Positions 1-12,500 of a DNA stretch of 64,000 nucleotides are shown here, one piece after another (within the stretch, counting starts at the first letter, position 1; the number at the start of each line of letters is the position of its first letter). Under the pieces are notes generated by a model that ran no database searches, was not told the DNA's origin, and was given only the letters and a program-made list of their open reading frames with translations. Source of the DNA: Phoronis australis (taxonomy: Eukaryota > Phoronida > Phoronidae); the NCBI GenBank assembly GCA_002633005.1, contig NMRA01000053.1, positions 320,131 to 384,130 of the forward strand, given 5' to 3'. A program made the translations under genes and the position numbers.

Positions 1-462
1 CATCTTTGAAAAGAAGAACCAACACTTGTTGGGAACAGTCTTTGTGCGTCGACGACGCACATTTCTTATTGGGAAAGCCAGATTTTCAAAAATTAATCGC
101 TCAGACCATTTGAGTCTCATTTACCTGCAATTATACTGCTATCAAATGACCGAGCCAGCATTGTTGATACTACGACCGCTCATCGAAATAATGTACACCC
201 ACGAAATTCGGACACTAGCGGAAACCCAAATTTGGAGGTCCGCTAAATTCGGACACCACAAAATGATATTTCGCGAGATTCGTCCAAGAATGAATTTTTT
301 CTATTGGAATTAATTTTCAATGTCCGAAAATCATGCGACTTTACTGTAATGAAGATTACTTACTATCTTGGGTACTTTATGGGAACATGGTTACCATCCT
401 GCAATCTCTTGTGTGAATGTTATCGTTAAGTTTATTCAAAGTCAATTTTTATACATTTACAG
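1..462 (+). other. Intron upstream of EGF exon 1
   Basis: No EGF-type exon and no domain-bearing frame seen. The last 115 bases belong to the duplicated block. Confidence 0.6.
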
Positions 463-585
463 ACATTGATGTGTGTGTTACCAGCATGAGTCATTGCCAC
501 ACTAACGCCACCTGTAGTAATTATGGTGGAAGTTATAACTGCACATGTAAACCAGGGTATGCAGGGAACGGAACTCACTGCGAAG
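463..585 (+). CDS. EGF exon 1 (first in window)
   Basis: 123-bp phase 1-1 exon with acceptor AG at 461-462 and donor GT at 586. Six cysteines in EGF spacing. The calcium-binding start is DIDVC, with Val where DxDEC-type repeats have Glu. It is identical base for base to exon 4 (4970-5092), as part of a segmental duplication. Confidence 0.88.
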
Positions 586-3500
586 GTACTACTTGAAATA
601 TAACATAGTGAATTGTTCTCAAAATACTGTGTGTGGCTGTTACTTTATTAAATGTAAATCCTAGAATGCTTTGCATTAATTTGCAGTACTGAATGAGAAA
701 TATATTTAAAGTTCATAATCATTTGAAACTGATTCAGTTGTGTTAAAAGTATGCGCAAGCTGAAACAGCTTCCATACAACTGTCTTTGCCATGATATTCT
801 TTTATTAACTTATTTCCAAAAAGTACATCTTTTCACTATGTTTTCCGCTAATGCAATTTTTCATACGCAATAGTTAGATGACGTTATTTGTAGTGCATGT
901 GCTGTTTTGTTCACATACATCAGCCTGCAGATGAGGCTTTCAGTCTGCCTTCTTTGACTTAGAATGGAAGATAATGACTTACTTAGAGACCATTCCGGTT
1001 TCAACGTCTGCTTCAAACCTGAATCGTCTCTAAGTAAGTGATTATCTTCTATTCCAATGCCTATAGAGACCAATGACCAACTGATTCTCCAGAATTCTTT
1101 GACTTAGTAGGCCTGATCAAGAAAGTGTTTTTTGCAGATTGTTTGGTATAATGTGCCAGCCCGCATTTTGAGAACCAGTTTTCCCCTTTGAATAACGGAC
1201 ATCAAACTGGTTCTCGGTGGGATTGTTATATTCGATTATTGTTGATTTTTTTCACAAATAATTAAGAATTTATCCCCTGGATGTGAAAAACATCGAATTA
1301 TTAGCTGTATTTACATGTTGCTGTGGCGTCCACCCCTCTATCAACCAAACCGCTCAAGGAATGATTGTCAAAGTTGGCACGTATGTTCTTACTATGAAGT
1401 GGACGGCTGACGATTATTTTTCACCGATTTCGGCTAGTGTGGCACCTCCTAGTGGCAGTTTTTTTTGCGCCTATGGCTGTATCTCCTAAACCGTTCGAAG
1501 GATTTTTACTAAATTTAGCAAGTGTATTTATGTGATGTTGACAAGAGATGACATTCCGACGGAGCTGACTACTGATGTGCCACCTTGTGGCAATTTTATT
1601 TTTTTCGTTTACCTCTGTATGTTCAAAGGTCCTCAACGTATTTTCATAAAATTTGCTCAGACATGTCTGTTTCTATTATTTTTCAAGTGTTTTGTATCAT
1701 GCTCTGTGATTTTGAATCGTGGAATTACCAGATAGCTTGAACGGTGCACTTGTATTCAAACTAATTTGTTCTCACAGCTAAGCAGTGAACTTCCCTTTCA
1801 GCTTATACCGTTAATCAAGGGTTCAGCAATACGAGTTTACGTCAAATGTCTGTTTTGTCATTTTTTTCATGTTTACCTGTCCTTTTCTACCTGTCCTTTT
1901 CTAGTACTTAGTAACTACTTAAGGTAGTAGGTATAGTCTATGTTAATATTAACACATTGCTTTCCATATATGTCTGTCTACTACTGCATTATTGACTGGT
2001 GTATACTTTGTGTTACTTCGGGACTATGAAGGAAAAGTTCCAAGTAGAAATTTGTTTCTGGCATTCTAATGCTGTGCCAGTCTCGTATGTTGGCAAATTT
2101 GTTTTTAATTCTATGTTTCTGTGGTGCTTTAAGGTAGGTGTATACACTGGTCAAATCTATATAGGTTCCTAACTAAAATGAGTAAAAAGGCAGTTTTAAC
2201 TGGTTAGGCATGACTCTGAAAGTGACAAAAATCGAAAAAAAAGTTTTTTTTGTAGTTCGTTTTTTTTAAATCATATTTTTTAATTTTCAAAAAATCCAAT
2301 TTTACCTCGAATTTTTTATCAAAATGCAGAGGGATTATCATCAACTGTTTCCTTACGCAGTATTCTACTTATCCATACCAAATAAATGTACAAAATCATT
2401 ATGATTCTGATTTTACGGCATTTTTTGCTTGTGAGTTGGGGCAAGCACGTCACTTTTTGTCATTTGTTCACTTTCCGTCTAATAACTAAAAATCTGGTCC
2501 ATGTATCAAAAAACCCTGGCACTCGATTTTACTTCAGTCATAGAGGATTTCAAATTCTGTACTGGTATGTCGACTACACATTAAAACCATGTGTCGATTG
2601 TTTATACGATTCATCCTAACTCTCCACTCATTGTAGTAAAAGACTCTCTAACTATATTACACTGACCTATTTGTTAGTATTCCAATATTATCATCAACCA
2701 ATATATGTGTTATATCAAATCGCCGCGTTACTGTCTTCATAACAATATTGGTGACGAGGATAAAGAACTGCTTTCATAGTAATGGTTCAACATTTTTATG
2801 TGCCTGTGCCGAATGGACTTTGGGATAAGAAAATATCACTTTCTGCTCAAATAGCGTCGTTTGGGTGAGATTCTCAAGTTACCAATGTTTCTTATATTGC
2901 TTTCCTCTAAATCATGAGTTTTAATTCAGAGATACGTTTGAATCTATGCACTAGAAAAATTTTGTTATGTTGAACACTGGGTCATTTCTCTAATTCTTTG
3001 GGTTATGGCCAGTAGAAAGTTAAAAAATCCCCTGGGTTTGACAGCCTAGTTTCTCCACGGCACGTTCCCAGCACGGTTTATCTGCAAAGACTCTACTCTG
3101 ACGGCATGTAGTTGTCCATGTGTCGCGTGGCTTGTCTTCACAGTGCGTGCATGCACTCTCACCGAATCGTGCAACACCATCCACATCGACGCTCAGCGTC
3201 CTCTCGCAAGACACCTCACCTTACCGACTTCTCTTGTACACGCACAATTTCTGCACTGTCTCCTCGAGCTGAGTGCAGTGATGGCTTCGGTAGGACTTGG
3301 CGTACTCAAGTTAATTTTTTGCTGATAGACAAACAGGCTCAGGCTCGGAACAGGAGCTATTTCACCATTTCACCACCAACTTTCACACATGACATGGTCA
3401 AAAATAGAATTATCTTATTCTTGGTTTTGCTACAACATCAATATCAGCTGGTACAGCACTCTCGCTTGCCTGGTTACACAATGTTTGTTGACACGGTTAG

Positions 3501-6500
3501 ATTAGAGCTAGTGTCCTTGTATAAGCTCCGCCCCAGTTGTCAGTCACTGAGCTGGTGAGCACTCAAGCCATGTGACTTACTGAGGCTTGGTCAAATATAG
3601 CTAAAAAACAACTTTGGATTTTCAGAATGATTTTATTTTTCTTCAGTATACTGTGCATCAAGAATTAAAGATTAGGATGACATAAAAATGTAAAAAACAG
3701 TCAAAATTAATTTTTTTGTGTATCCACCTACCTGAAGCAACTTCTGCCGATGTATACGATGTGCTTGTATTATGAAGATCACTCACATTTTGCCCCTAGT
3801 CTATTGAGACAATGACCATGCCTTTCCTTTTTGCAAAGTACAACATACTACATATATGCCCTTTACTGGCCACTATATGGTACCAGCAAACAACCCTGGA
3901 AGGATACCGTATACGGTGCAATTGTGGGCGCATTTCAATGCTCTGCGTTGCTCTTGTTAAAGTTGGTAAATAGTTTTCTATTACAGAAGCGTGCCCGTTT
4001 TTAGATGGATTGGATGTTTTAGCACCATCTAGTGGCTATTTTTATGAAACAAATAAACAACCCTGCTTGCACACTGTGCGGTGCATTTGTGGGCACATTT
4101 CAATGCTCCGTGTTGTTCTTGTTCCCTTTTTGTCAGTGAATTTAGGCATTTGTTCAGAGATTAAGTTTACGTTTAAAGTAAATATTTCAACAATTTGTAG
4201 ACATCGACGAGTGTGCTACCAACATGAGTTATTGTGATGCTCACGCCACCTGTAGTAATTTTGATGGAATTTATAAGTGCACGTGTAAACCTGGGTATAC
4301 AGGGAATGGAAAATTTTGCGTAGGTGTGAATAAAAAGAAGCATTCAAAAAGTTTTCTAAATACTTGCATTCTTTTATAAACATTTCGTCAAAATGTGAAG
4401 CATAGTTGAATGTAACTCCTGAATCATTTTACAATTCGCCAACAAACTGTTGTCTTTGAAATTTTGTCAATTTCCACCATATTTCAAAAAAAAGATTATG
4501 AATAATGAACAAAGAATAGTGTGTTGTGTTAACAAATCTACAATGTGTCGCTTTTGTTGTTGAAATCATGTTATTTAATGGATAATTAACTTCACATGTT
4601 GAATGAATTTTAAAACATTTACAGACATTGATGAGTGTGCTACCAACATGAGTCATTGCCACAATAACGCCACCTGTAGTAATTTTGATGGAGGATACAC
4701 CTGTACATGTAAACCTGGGTATTCAGGGAACGGAACATATTGCGAAGGTATGAATGGAAATAAAATGTGACAGAGATTTTTCTGCACACTGGGGTTCTTT
4801 TGATCATGCGGTCAAAATAGGAAGAACAGTTAATAGTTGTGCATGAAGCTATGTAATGAAGATTACTTACTATCTTGGGTACTTTATGGGAACATGGTTA
4901 CCATCCTGCAATCTCTTGTGTGAATGTTATCGTTAAGTTTATTCAAAGTCAATTTTTATACATTTACAGACATTGATGTGTGTGTTACCAGCATGAGTCA
5001 TTGCCACACTAACGCCACCTGTAGTAATTATGGTGGAAGTTATAACTGCACATGTAAACCAGGGTATGCAGGGAACGGAACTCACTGCGAAGGTACTACT
5101 TGAAATATAACATAGTGAATTGTTCTCAAAATACTGTGTGTGGCCGTTACTTTATTAAATGTAAATCCCAGAATGCTTTGCATTAATATGCAGCTCTGAA
5201 TGAGAAATGTATTTAAAGTTCATAATCATTTGAAACTGATTCAGTTGTGTTAAAAGTATGCGCAAGCTGAAACAGCTTCCATACAACTGTCTTTGCCATG
5301 AATATTCTTTTATTAACTTATTTCCAAAAAGTACGTCTTTTCACTATGTTTTCCGCTAATGCAATTTTTCATACGCAATAGCTAAGATGAAGTTATTTGT
5401 AGTGCATGTGCTGTTTTGTTCACATACATCAGCCTGCAGATGAGGCTTTCAGTCTGCCTTCTTTGACTTAGAATGGAAGATAATGACTTACTTAGAGACG
5501 ATTCCGGTTTCAACGTCTGCTTCAAACCTGAATCGTCTCTAAGTAAGTGATTATCTTCTATTCCAATGCCTCTAGATACCAATGACCAACTTATTCTCCT
5601 GAATTCTTTGACTTAGCCTGATCACGAAAGTGTTTTTTGCAGATTGTTTGGTATAATGTGCCAGCCCGCATTTTGAGAACCAGTTTTCCCCTTTGAATAA
5701 CGGACATCAAACTGGTTCTCGGTGGGCTTGATATATCCGACTATTGTGGATTTTTTCACAAATTTTAAGTGTTTATCTCCTGAATGTGAAAAACTTGGAA
5801 TTATTAGCTGTATTCACGTTTTGCTGTAAAACTCCACAAAAAGACTCGCATTAATGGGCCTAGTGATTCTGCCGCTTGTTCTTTAGGAATGTCAAAAGTA
5901 ATGTGACTGTGTCCAGCCATTTTTATGCTTGAAAGCTGCAGACAATTTCTACGTACTGCAAAACATTAGTTGGGGCTCTTGGAATAAATAGTCCACCGTT
6001 AGTTCGCATATGAAACTGTATCAAGGTAGTCATATTTCAGAATATCTTTGTCAAGATTTGGGTCATCCTGTGTATAAAGCAAGGTTATGACATCCATCTT
6101 CTAATACGTCAAGTAATACAATGCACAAGCAGTGTCAGAGTTTTTTTTTTGATTTTTGTTAAATTTAAACCAATCAACGCTGGCAGCAATTCGTGGATGT
6201 AGAGGCACTTCAGTTGTGTTAGTTGTTGACATCGGGCTAGGTTTCCTGCAGATGTGGCCTTTGCTTAACATAATGCAGTAAAACTCGCTTATTAAGTTAA
6301 TTGTACACAAATGTTGGTTCACTGCTTTACTCGGACAAAATTTTGCTGTACGGGTTTTGTAATTTGTGTTCTTGGATCTCCTTGGAGGTCGTATTTTACC
6401 TATTTCAACCATAACTTCGGTTTTATCTGACTGATACGCGTTAGATACTGTATATTGATACATAACATTGCAAGAAACTAGCTAAAGAGGCTTATGAGAC

Positions 6501-9500
6501 GGGAATGATTTCCAGACATATCTGGGGTAATAATTTATGATCAACATAATGTTCCGTATGATATATAATAGTTCGTGCATTGCAAGCTCGTTACCAGAGA
6601 TGAAACCAAGACCTGGGTAGGCGATATAAGGTCATTTATTACGACTACCGTATTCGCCGTAGTAACCACCCATGCCCCTATAAGCGCCCCCCCACGCGTT
6701 TTCAGACTTTGCTGAAATAAGCACCCAGTCCATGAACATGTACGTGCGAAAAATGTCTTACCTACAGTCCTAAAATTCTACAGTAACGTCACCAATTTAT
6801 CAATAATATCCGACAGTCCTGAAAAAAATCATTGTGCGCAGAATTTGTAGACCACGAACCTCGCCGCTATTTAGCCGTGGCTATTCACTTCAAACTTCTG
6901 CCATGCCTCAAAACAAACACAGTGGTTATTACATCGAGATTCGTGATATGCAAGTACTTTTGCATATCACGAATCAAGGGCGAAGCCCGAGTTCAAATTC
7001 TTTTGCATATCATGAATCGAGATATAATGACACACTGGTACAAACACGTACGTTGTATAACCTATTTATCCTATACGCCCCACTGAGGATAATCGGTTTA
7101 CACAGATTGCTCCGCTTGTTTTGATGTTGTTTGTCATCTTTTATCAATGATGATCGCAGATCGCGTGACACGTATACCTGCACGCAATATTTTTATGAAT
7201 GAATTTTTGCATCCTGCATGACACGGCAGTCAAGTTGTATTTTACAGCAGCTATAGGCTTGGGGTGCATATCTGCTATTTTTAGTATTTTCGTCAGTGTT
7301 TGAGCTAATTCTATTTCTAAGTTAAAGTTTGCTTACGTTTCTGACGAGTTTTCTTGACTTCGTTGAGTAATATCTGTGGAGGACACCCAGACGTTGTGGC
7401 TGATGCACGCTCAGACGCTTCCTAAAATGCTCCTTGTGCTCGGTTCTTATCCTTTTTAGGTTGAAAGTATTCCGAAATATATCATAAAATTGACAGAAAT
7501 ACAATATTTACTGCAGTTGCAATTTTGCTTTTGGGCTCGACGTATTTTGATTGTATATACAATCGTGTTTAATTAATTGTTGTGTATTGTGTGCTCTGGA
7601 GGGAATTTTGGCGAGAAAAGAGGCATCTGTATTCAACGCGCGTTGAATACGGAAAAGTAGTTCTTCCATATCAAACCTCACAATACGACCCATATTTCAT
7701 GGCCATACAATCACGCGTATAGGATAAATAATAGTTCGTCCGTCGCAAGCTCTTTACCAGAGATGAAACCAAGTCTGTGGTAGGCTATATAAGGTCATTT
7801 ATTATGACTAATACAATTGCAAGTAAGGTCATTTATATGACAAATACAATTACAAGTAAGGTCAGTTATATGACTAATACAGTTACAAGTAATAGTTAGT
7901 GACTAAACATAAGTAAGGAAAAAAAATACTAATCTCTGGTAAGATAGGCAAATGAAAAGCGTCACGAGAGATGTAGTAATAAGTTCTCGAATGACACATC
8001 CATGGACCACCTCCTGTTCCTCATATTTATGTCACTCATTACCAATCGACGGATTTTAATGAAACTTGACACAGAAGTATATTTCATTTTCGGGCTGATT
8101 CGACCACTATAGCACCTCCTATTGACCATTTTGGGTTAGAGCGTTAGAGACCTGATTGAAATTTTTAGTAAAAGTTGACACAGAGGTATATAATGTCAAT
8201 GTGCCGGCACCATTTTATGTTCGGACTGATTTGACTACTGCAGCACTTCCTAGTGGCCCCTAGAAACATGTTGTTTGTGATGCACCATGGGCGCCTGTCA
8301 ATGCCCCAGTGTTGCTGTTGATGCTTTATGTCTTGAAATGTGGCCTTACCATCAAGACACATTTGCTTTATATTCTGGTCTCATTTACCTTTTTTGAACA
8401 ACATGTTCTTACACCAACAGTTAGGAAGATAAATGAAACAGTGTGAAATACTGGTGAAATGTTGTATTTTTAGAAGTGTCTGTAAAGTGAATGTATATGT
8501 TTTGCTACCTTTTTATTTAGAAAATAAAAAAACAATGAGTTTTATGTATTTTTTGAATTTTTATGTATTTTGTAGACATCAATGAATGTGCGAGCAACAT
8601 GACTCTTTGCCATGCAAACGCCACCTGTAGTAATTTTGGTGGAGGCTACGAGTGCTTGTGTATATCTGGGTACTCTGGAAACGGAACTTTTTGTAAAGGT
8701 TTGTGAATTAAGGACAGCAAGTACTTGAGTGTGTAAAAAATTTATCAATTCCCATTGATTGTCCAAACATTATTTGAAGGTATGACAAAAGTTGTAATGA
8801 ACTTCGGAAAAGAAGTAGTTGATTGTATGAGAATTTCAAGAATAACCAAGAACTTTATAAACTACTTGGTGCATAGTACTGAGATTAGAGGACGTTGGCC
8901 TAGGGGTATAATGAATATTGAAAGTTAACTAAATTTAATCAACAAAATCATTCGCCCTGTGTTACTGTAGTAGTGGACAATGTGCGACCTTTAACTAAAA
9001 TTTGGAACCAGCATCAACAAGGAATAAGGACTAACTGTATAGATTTCAAAATGCAACTACTATAATCATGGTTTATCTTTCCACATAGTGTAGCCATAGT
9101 CGAAAGTTGTTGTGATATGGGAATTGAGAAAAGTCTTATTAAGTTTGCGCTCTCGTGAGATGGTTGTGCTCTGTAAACTTTGCTCATAATGTTTTGTCAC
9201 TAAAAGTTGTGCCATTGCCAATATAGGACACTCTTAAGTTTGAACACTGGTTAAGTGGCAGTTTGTCAGAAGTGAATATTTATTCATGAAAATAAGCAAT
9301 TACATCCATGAAACAATGAAAATATACTCTCACACACATTCATTCTTCAAAATATTAGGTAAAAAACAATTTTATTTTTTACTATTGTTTGAAATATATT
9401 TTAGAATTCCCAACAGACTGTATTATGGGGTTGCAGGGATTTTCAATAAAAGGCGAAATGTTTTCTATAAAATTTTGTGGATTTTGGTTGGAAGAAATTT

Positions 9501-12500
9501 TGTTAAACTTTTTCTTGAAAACCGGTTTATACCGATGAAAAGAAACGTCTGGCAGCTGTCTGTCAATGTTGATTCACAACATACGTGCTGCCTCCTGTAG
9601 TCAATATCTAGCCATCATCAATTATTGTTTTGCAGACGTTGACGAATGCAAGACTAATGCAACAGACTGTCACGGTGACGCCATTTGTGTTAACAATGAT
9701 GGAGGCTTCCAATGCTTATGCAAAACTGGTTTTTCTGGCAACGGCACACACTGCGAGGGTAAGTGATGTGAACAGAGATAAGGTTTGATACATTAGTATC
9801 GATTTAATTAAAGTGCAGAACAGATGGAGATGAGCCGACATTAAGCGTACAGATGGTGCTAAGGTGATGTGACAGATGACCTCTACAAGTGTTTTTTTTT
9901 ATCCCAACGAAAATACATTGTTCAAGAACTAAATGTACTGTGTTATTGCCCCGGAAAAATGAAGTTCTGAAAACGTAACTTTGTAAATTAAATTGGAAGG
10001 ATAGGGTCACTTTCTGCAGAATCAAATATGTAAATAGTGAAACTCTTGCTCTTAGAAATACTGTCTCAAGGTTGAGGCTATTTTCTTAAAACTTGTTTTT
10101 ATTAGAAATGAATATTTATAGTTGTCAAGAAGACACAGGCCCAGATACTTGCAATTGCTCCTTAAAACTAATACATTTTTATTACACTCTCGATGGATGG
10201 TATCTTTGATGTTTGGCCATTTGGTGTTACAGACATCAACGAATGCTCTGAGAATCCGTGCCTGAATAACGGAACATGTGTCAATAAAGTTAACGATTAT
10301 GAATGCAATTGTACTGTGCATTGGACTGGAAAAAACTGTAGTCAAGGTAAGGGCTTAAGTTGTTGTTTTTCTGATTGTAAATAAATATTGTAAGAGTCCA
10401 CAAAACATGCTAGAATTGAAGTCTTATAAATTATGTGCAAGCATTAGAAATGAGCGTTTTACGCTATCAAAGTTGACGTGAATAGTCGCAGTGTGTTGTG
10501 GTCTTTGGGACAGTTGTCACAACTTCATTTGCAGCTGCAGACTAGGAGAAAATCAATTAATATTACATACATCTTTGGTGAATCTAGACACGGAAGCAAT
10601 CAATGAACTACTGCATTGGATGCACAATGCAATCTTACAAAATGCTCACGTTGTGTGCAATCAGAAGGCAGGTAAAATTTCACATGTGAACAGTCGTCAG
10701 ATGCCGGACATGCACAGTTATCGTCCCAAGATGGCATGGATTTGCCTCCTTACTGTATGAAGCCAATGACATGACTTGTGGTTAGGCTGTGCCCACCCAT
10801 GGTGATGGTGTGTGATTGGTCAGAATATCATCACCTTGCACACTAACGTTATGCTAATTTCTCGCAAGATGGCTGATAGGATGCCTTTGTGAATGCCCTT
10901 GTGAACGCCCTTGTGAACGCCCTTGTGAACGTCCTTGTGAACACCCTTGTGAACGCTTGCTTTAAGTGGATGATCTGTCTTCTGATCTGACGTTCTTATC
11001 TGCCTGATAAGAACTGCACATCTGAATTCTTTATTAAGAAATAATGTTGAAAATGATAAGTGCTGTAAACCTCTAAAATATATTCCACACAAACCAGCGT
11101 TTCACAGACGCTGCTACGTTTGATTTTAACAGATTTAGTTGGGTGATAATTATTTGTTCCCTAACTTCTCTTCAGATTTGGATGAATGTACAAGTGGCAC
11201 CAACACATGTGATGTGAACGCTGATTGTACTAATGCTGAACCAGGATTCTCATGCAAATGTAAAGATGGCTTTGAAGGAAATGGCACCGTATGCTCTGGT
11301 AAAACTTCAGAACATCATTTCTTCTTTATCTACACTTACTACAACTCCTACTGGTGCATCCAGAATAAATCATGAGTAAAATTCTCGCTGTATGACATTT
11401 GATTTGCATGTCTTTAGCTTACAGTGTTATTGACTGATGTGTACTCCATACGTAATTTTGTCTTAGAAAAAGTCAATAGCTACGTTGTGTATTCCACTCT
11501 CCTCATTTGTTGCTGAAAATGCTTTTTGAAAGCTTCGCCCGATGACTCACTTCAGAGCTCAGTTGGACTAGGAAAAAATGATTTCTGAGACCCACTCAGG
11601 TTGTCCAATTTTTTAGCAGAATTAAAATTGCTATTTAATAACAATGTGTAAAATAATGGCAAGCTAAGTTTATTGTAAGATATTAATTAAGCATGACAGC
11701 ATTGATACAAGTGCCCTCCTTTATCTCACGCAGAATTTTGGGTAAATACTAGAGAACAAAAGAGGGCGCTGTGGTATTTCGAGATGTGCCTATCTTGTAC
11801 AGGCATGTGCTGTATATTAAACTGCAAGCTCTTGATATATTCCAGATATTGACGAGTGTAAAAATTCTAGTCATGACTGCCACCACAATGCCACATGTAC
11901 CAACACAATGGGTGGGTTTAATTGTTCATGCGTTGAGGGATATATAGGAAATGGCACCTACTGTGAAGGTAAGGCAGGTATTTTAAGTTATTGATGGTGT
12001 TGGATTTGGGCCAAATTAGTAATAGAAAGCCAATCTGAATCTATTTACATCATTGTGAATAATTGCAGGATTAGCATAATCTATTATATGACCTGTATAT
12101 ATGTAGATACACAATGCTGACAACAATTATGCTGGGTTCTCTATAATTTAGCTTAATTCTCAGATTGTGATTATTTGAAGACACATCACGGTATTTATGA
12201 ATAATTTTATTTTGTTGTTCATAAACATTTATTTCTCAGATCAGATTGTTTGCATTTTCAGTGTCTGGAAAATTTTTTCATGATTAAAGTAAAATTTTAC
12301 AAAATCATTTCTTTAAAAATAACAAAAAGTTGGTGTTTTACAAGAATCGACAACTACGGTGCAAACTGAGACGCTGCGTACCTTGTGAAAGTGTTTAGCA
12401 GTCATGGTTTTGATGAAAATATGCAAAACATCTATTTTTAAGTTTCTGAATATAAAATATGCTTTCGAGGCCGTTAAATGAGAATTGAAAAAATGATGTT

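Larger units (their letters stand above)
347..1322 (+). repeat. Segmental duplication, copy 1
   Basis: About 970 bp matching 4854-5827 at roughly 95% or better, including EGF exon 1 and a long hairpin. The right edge meets a CTAGTGGC-repeat copy. Confidence 0.92.
6556..7810. repeat. 1.2-kb block flanked by direct repeats of about 90 bp
   Basis: Segments 6556-6646 and 7716-7810 share ATAGTTCGT, TTACCAGAGATGAAACCAAG and ATATAAGGTCATTTATTA. The interior holds two notable palindromes (6938-6975, 7629-7650). Could be terminal repeats of a small element; no coding capacity recognised. Confidence 0.5.

Noticed and set aside
3112-3558. 148-codon plus-strand open frame
   Set aside because: No domain, no splice fit to the EGF gene, overlapping open frames on several frames in a GC-richer patch inside a candidate transposon.
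6101-6463. Functional gene
   Set aside because: Continuation is broken by a stop and a frameshift; no start context or splice sites.
10820-11092. Protein with (VHKG)n repeats
   Set aside because: It is a 12-bp minisatellite that stays open because its unit is a multiple of three.
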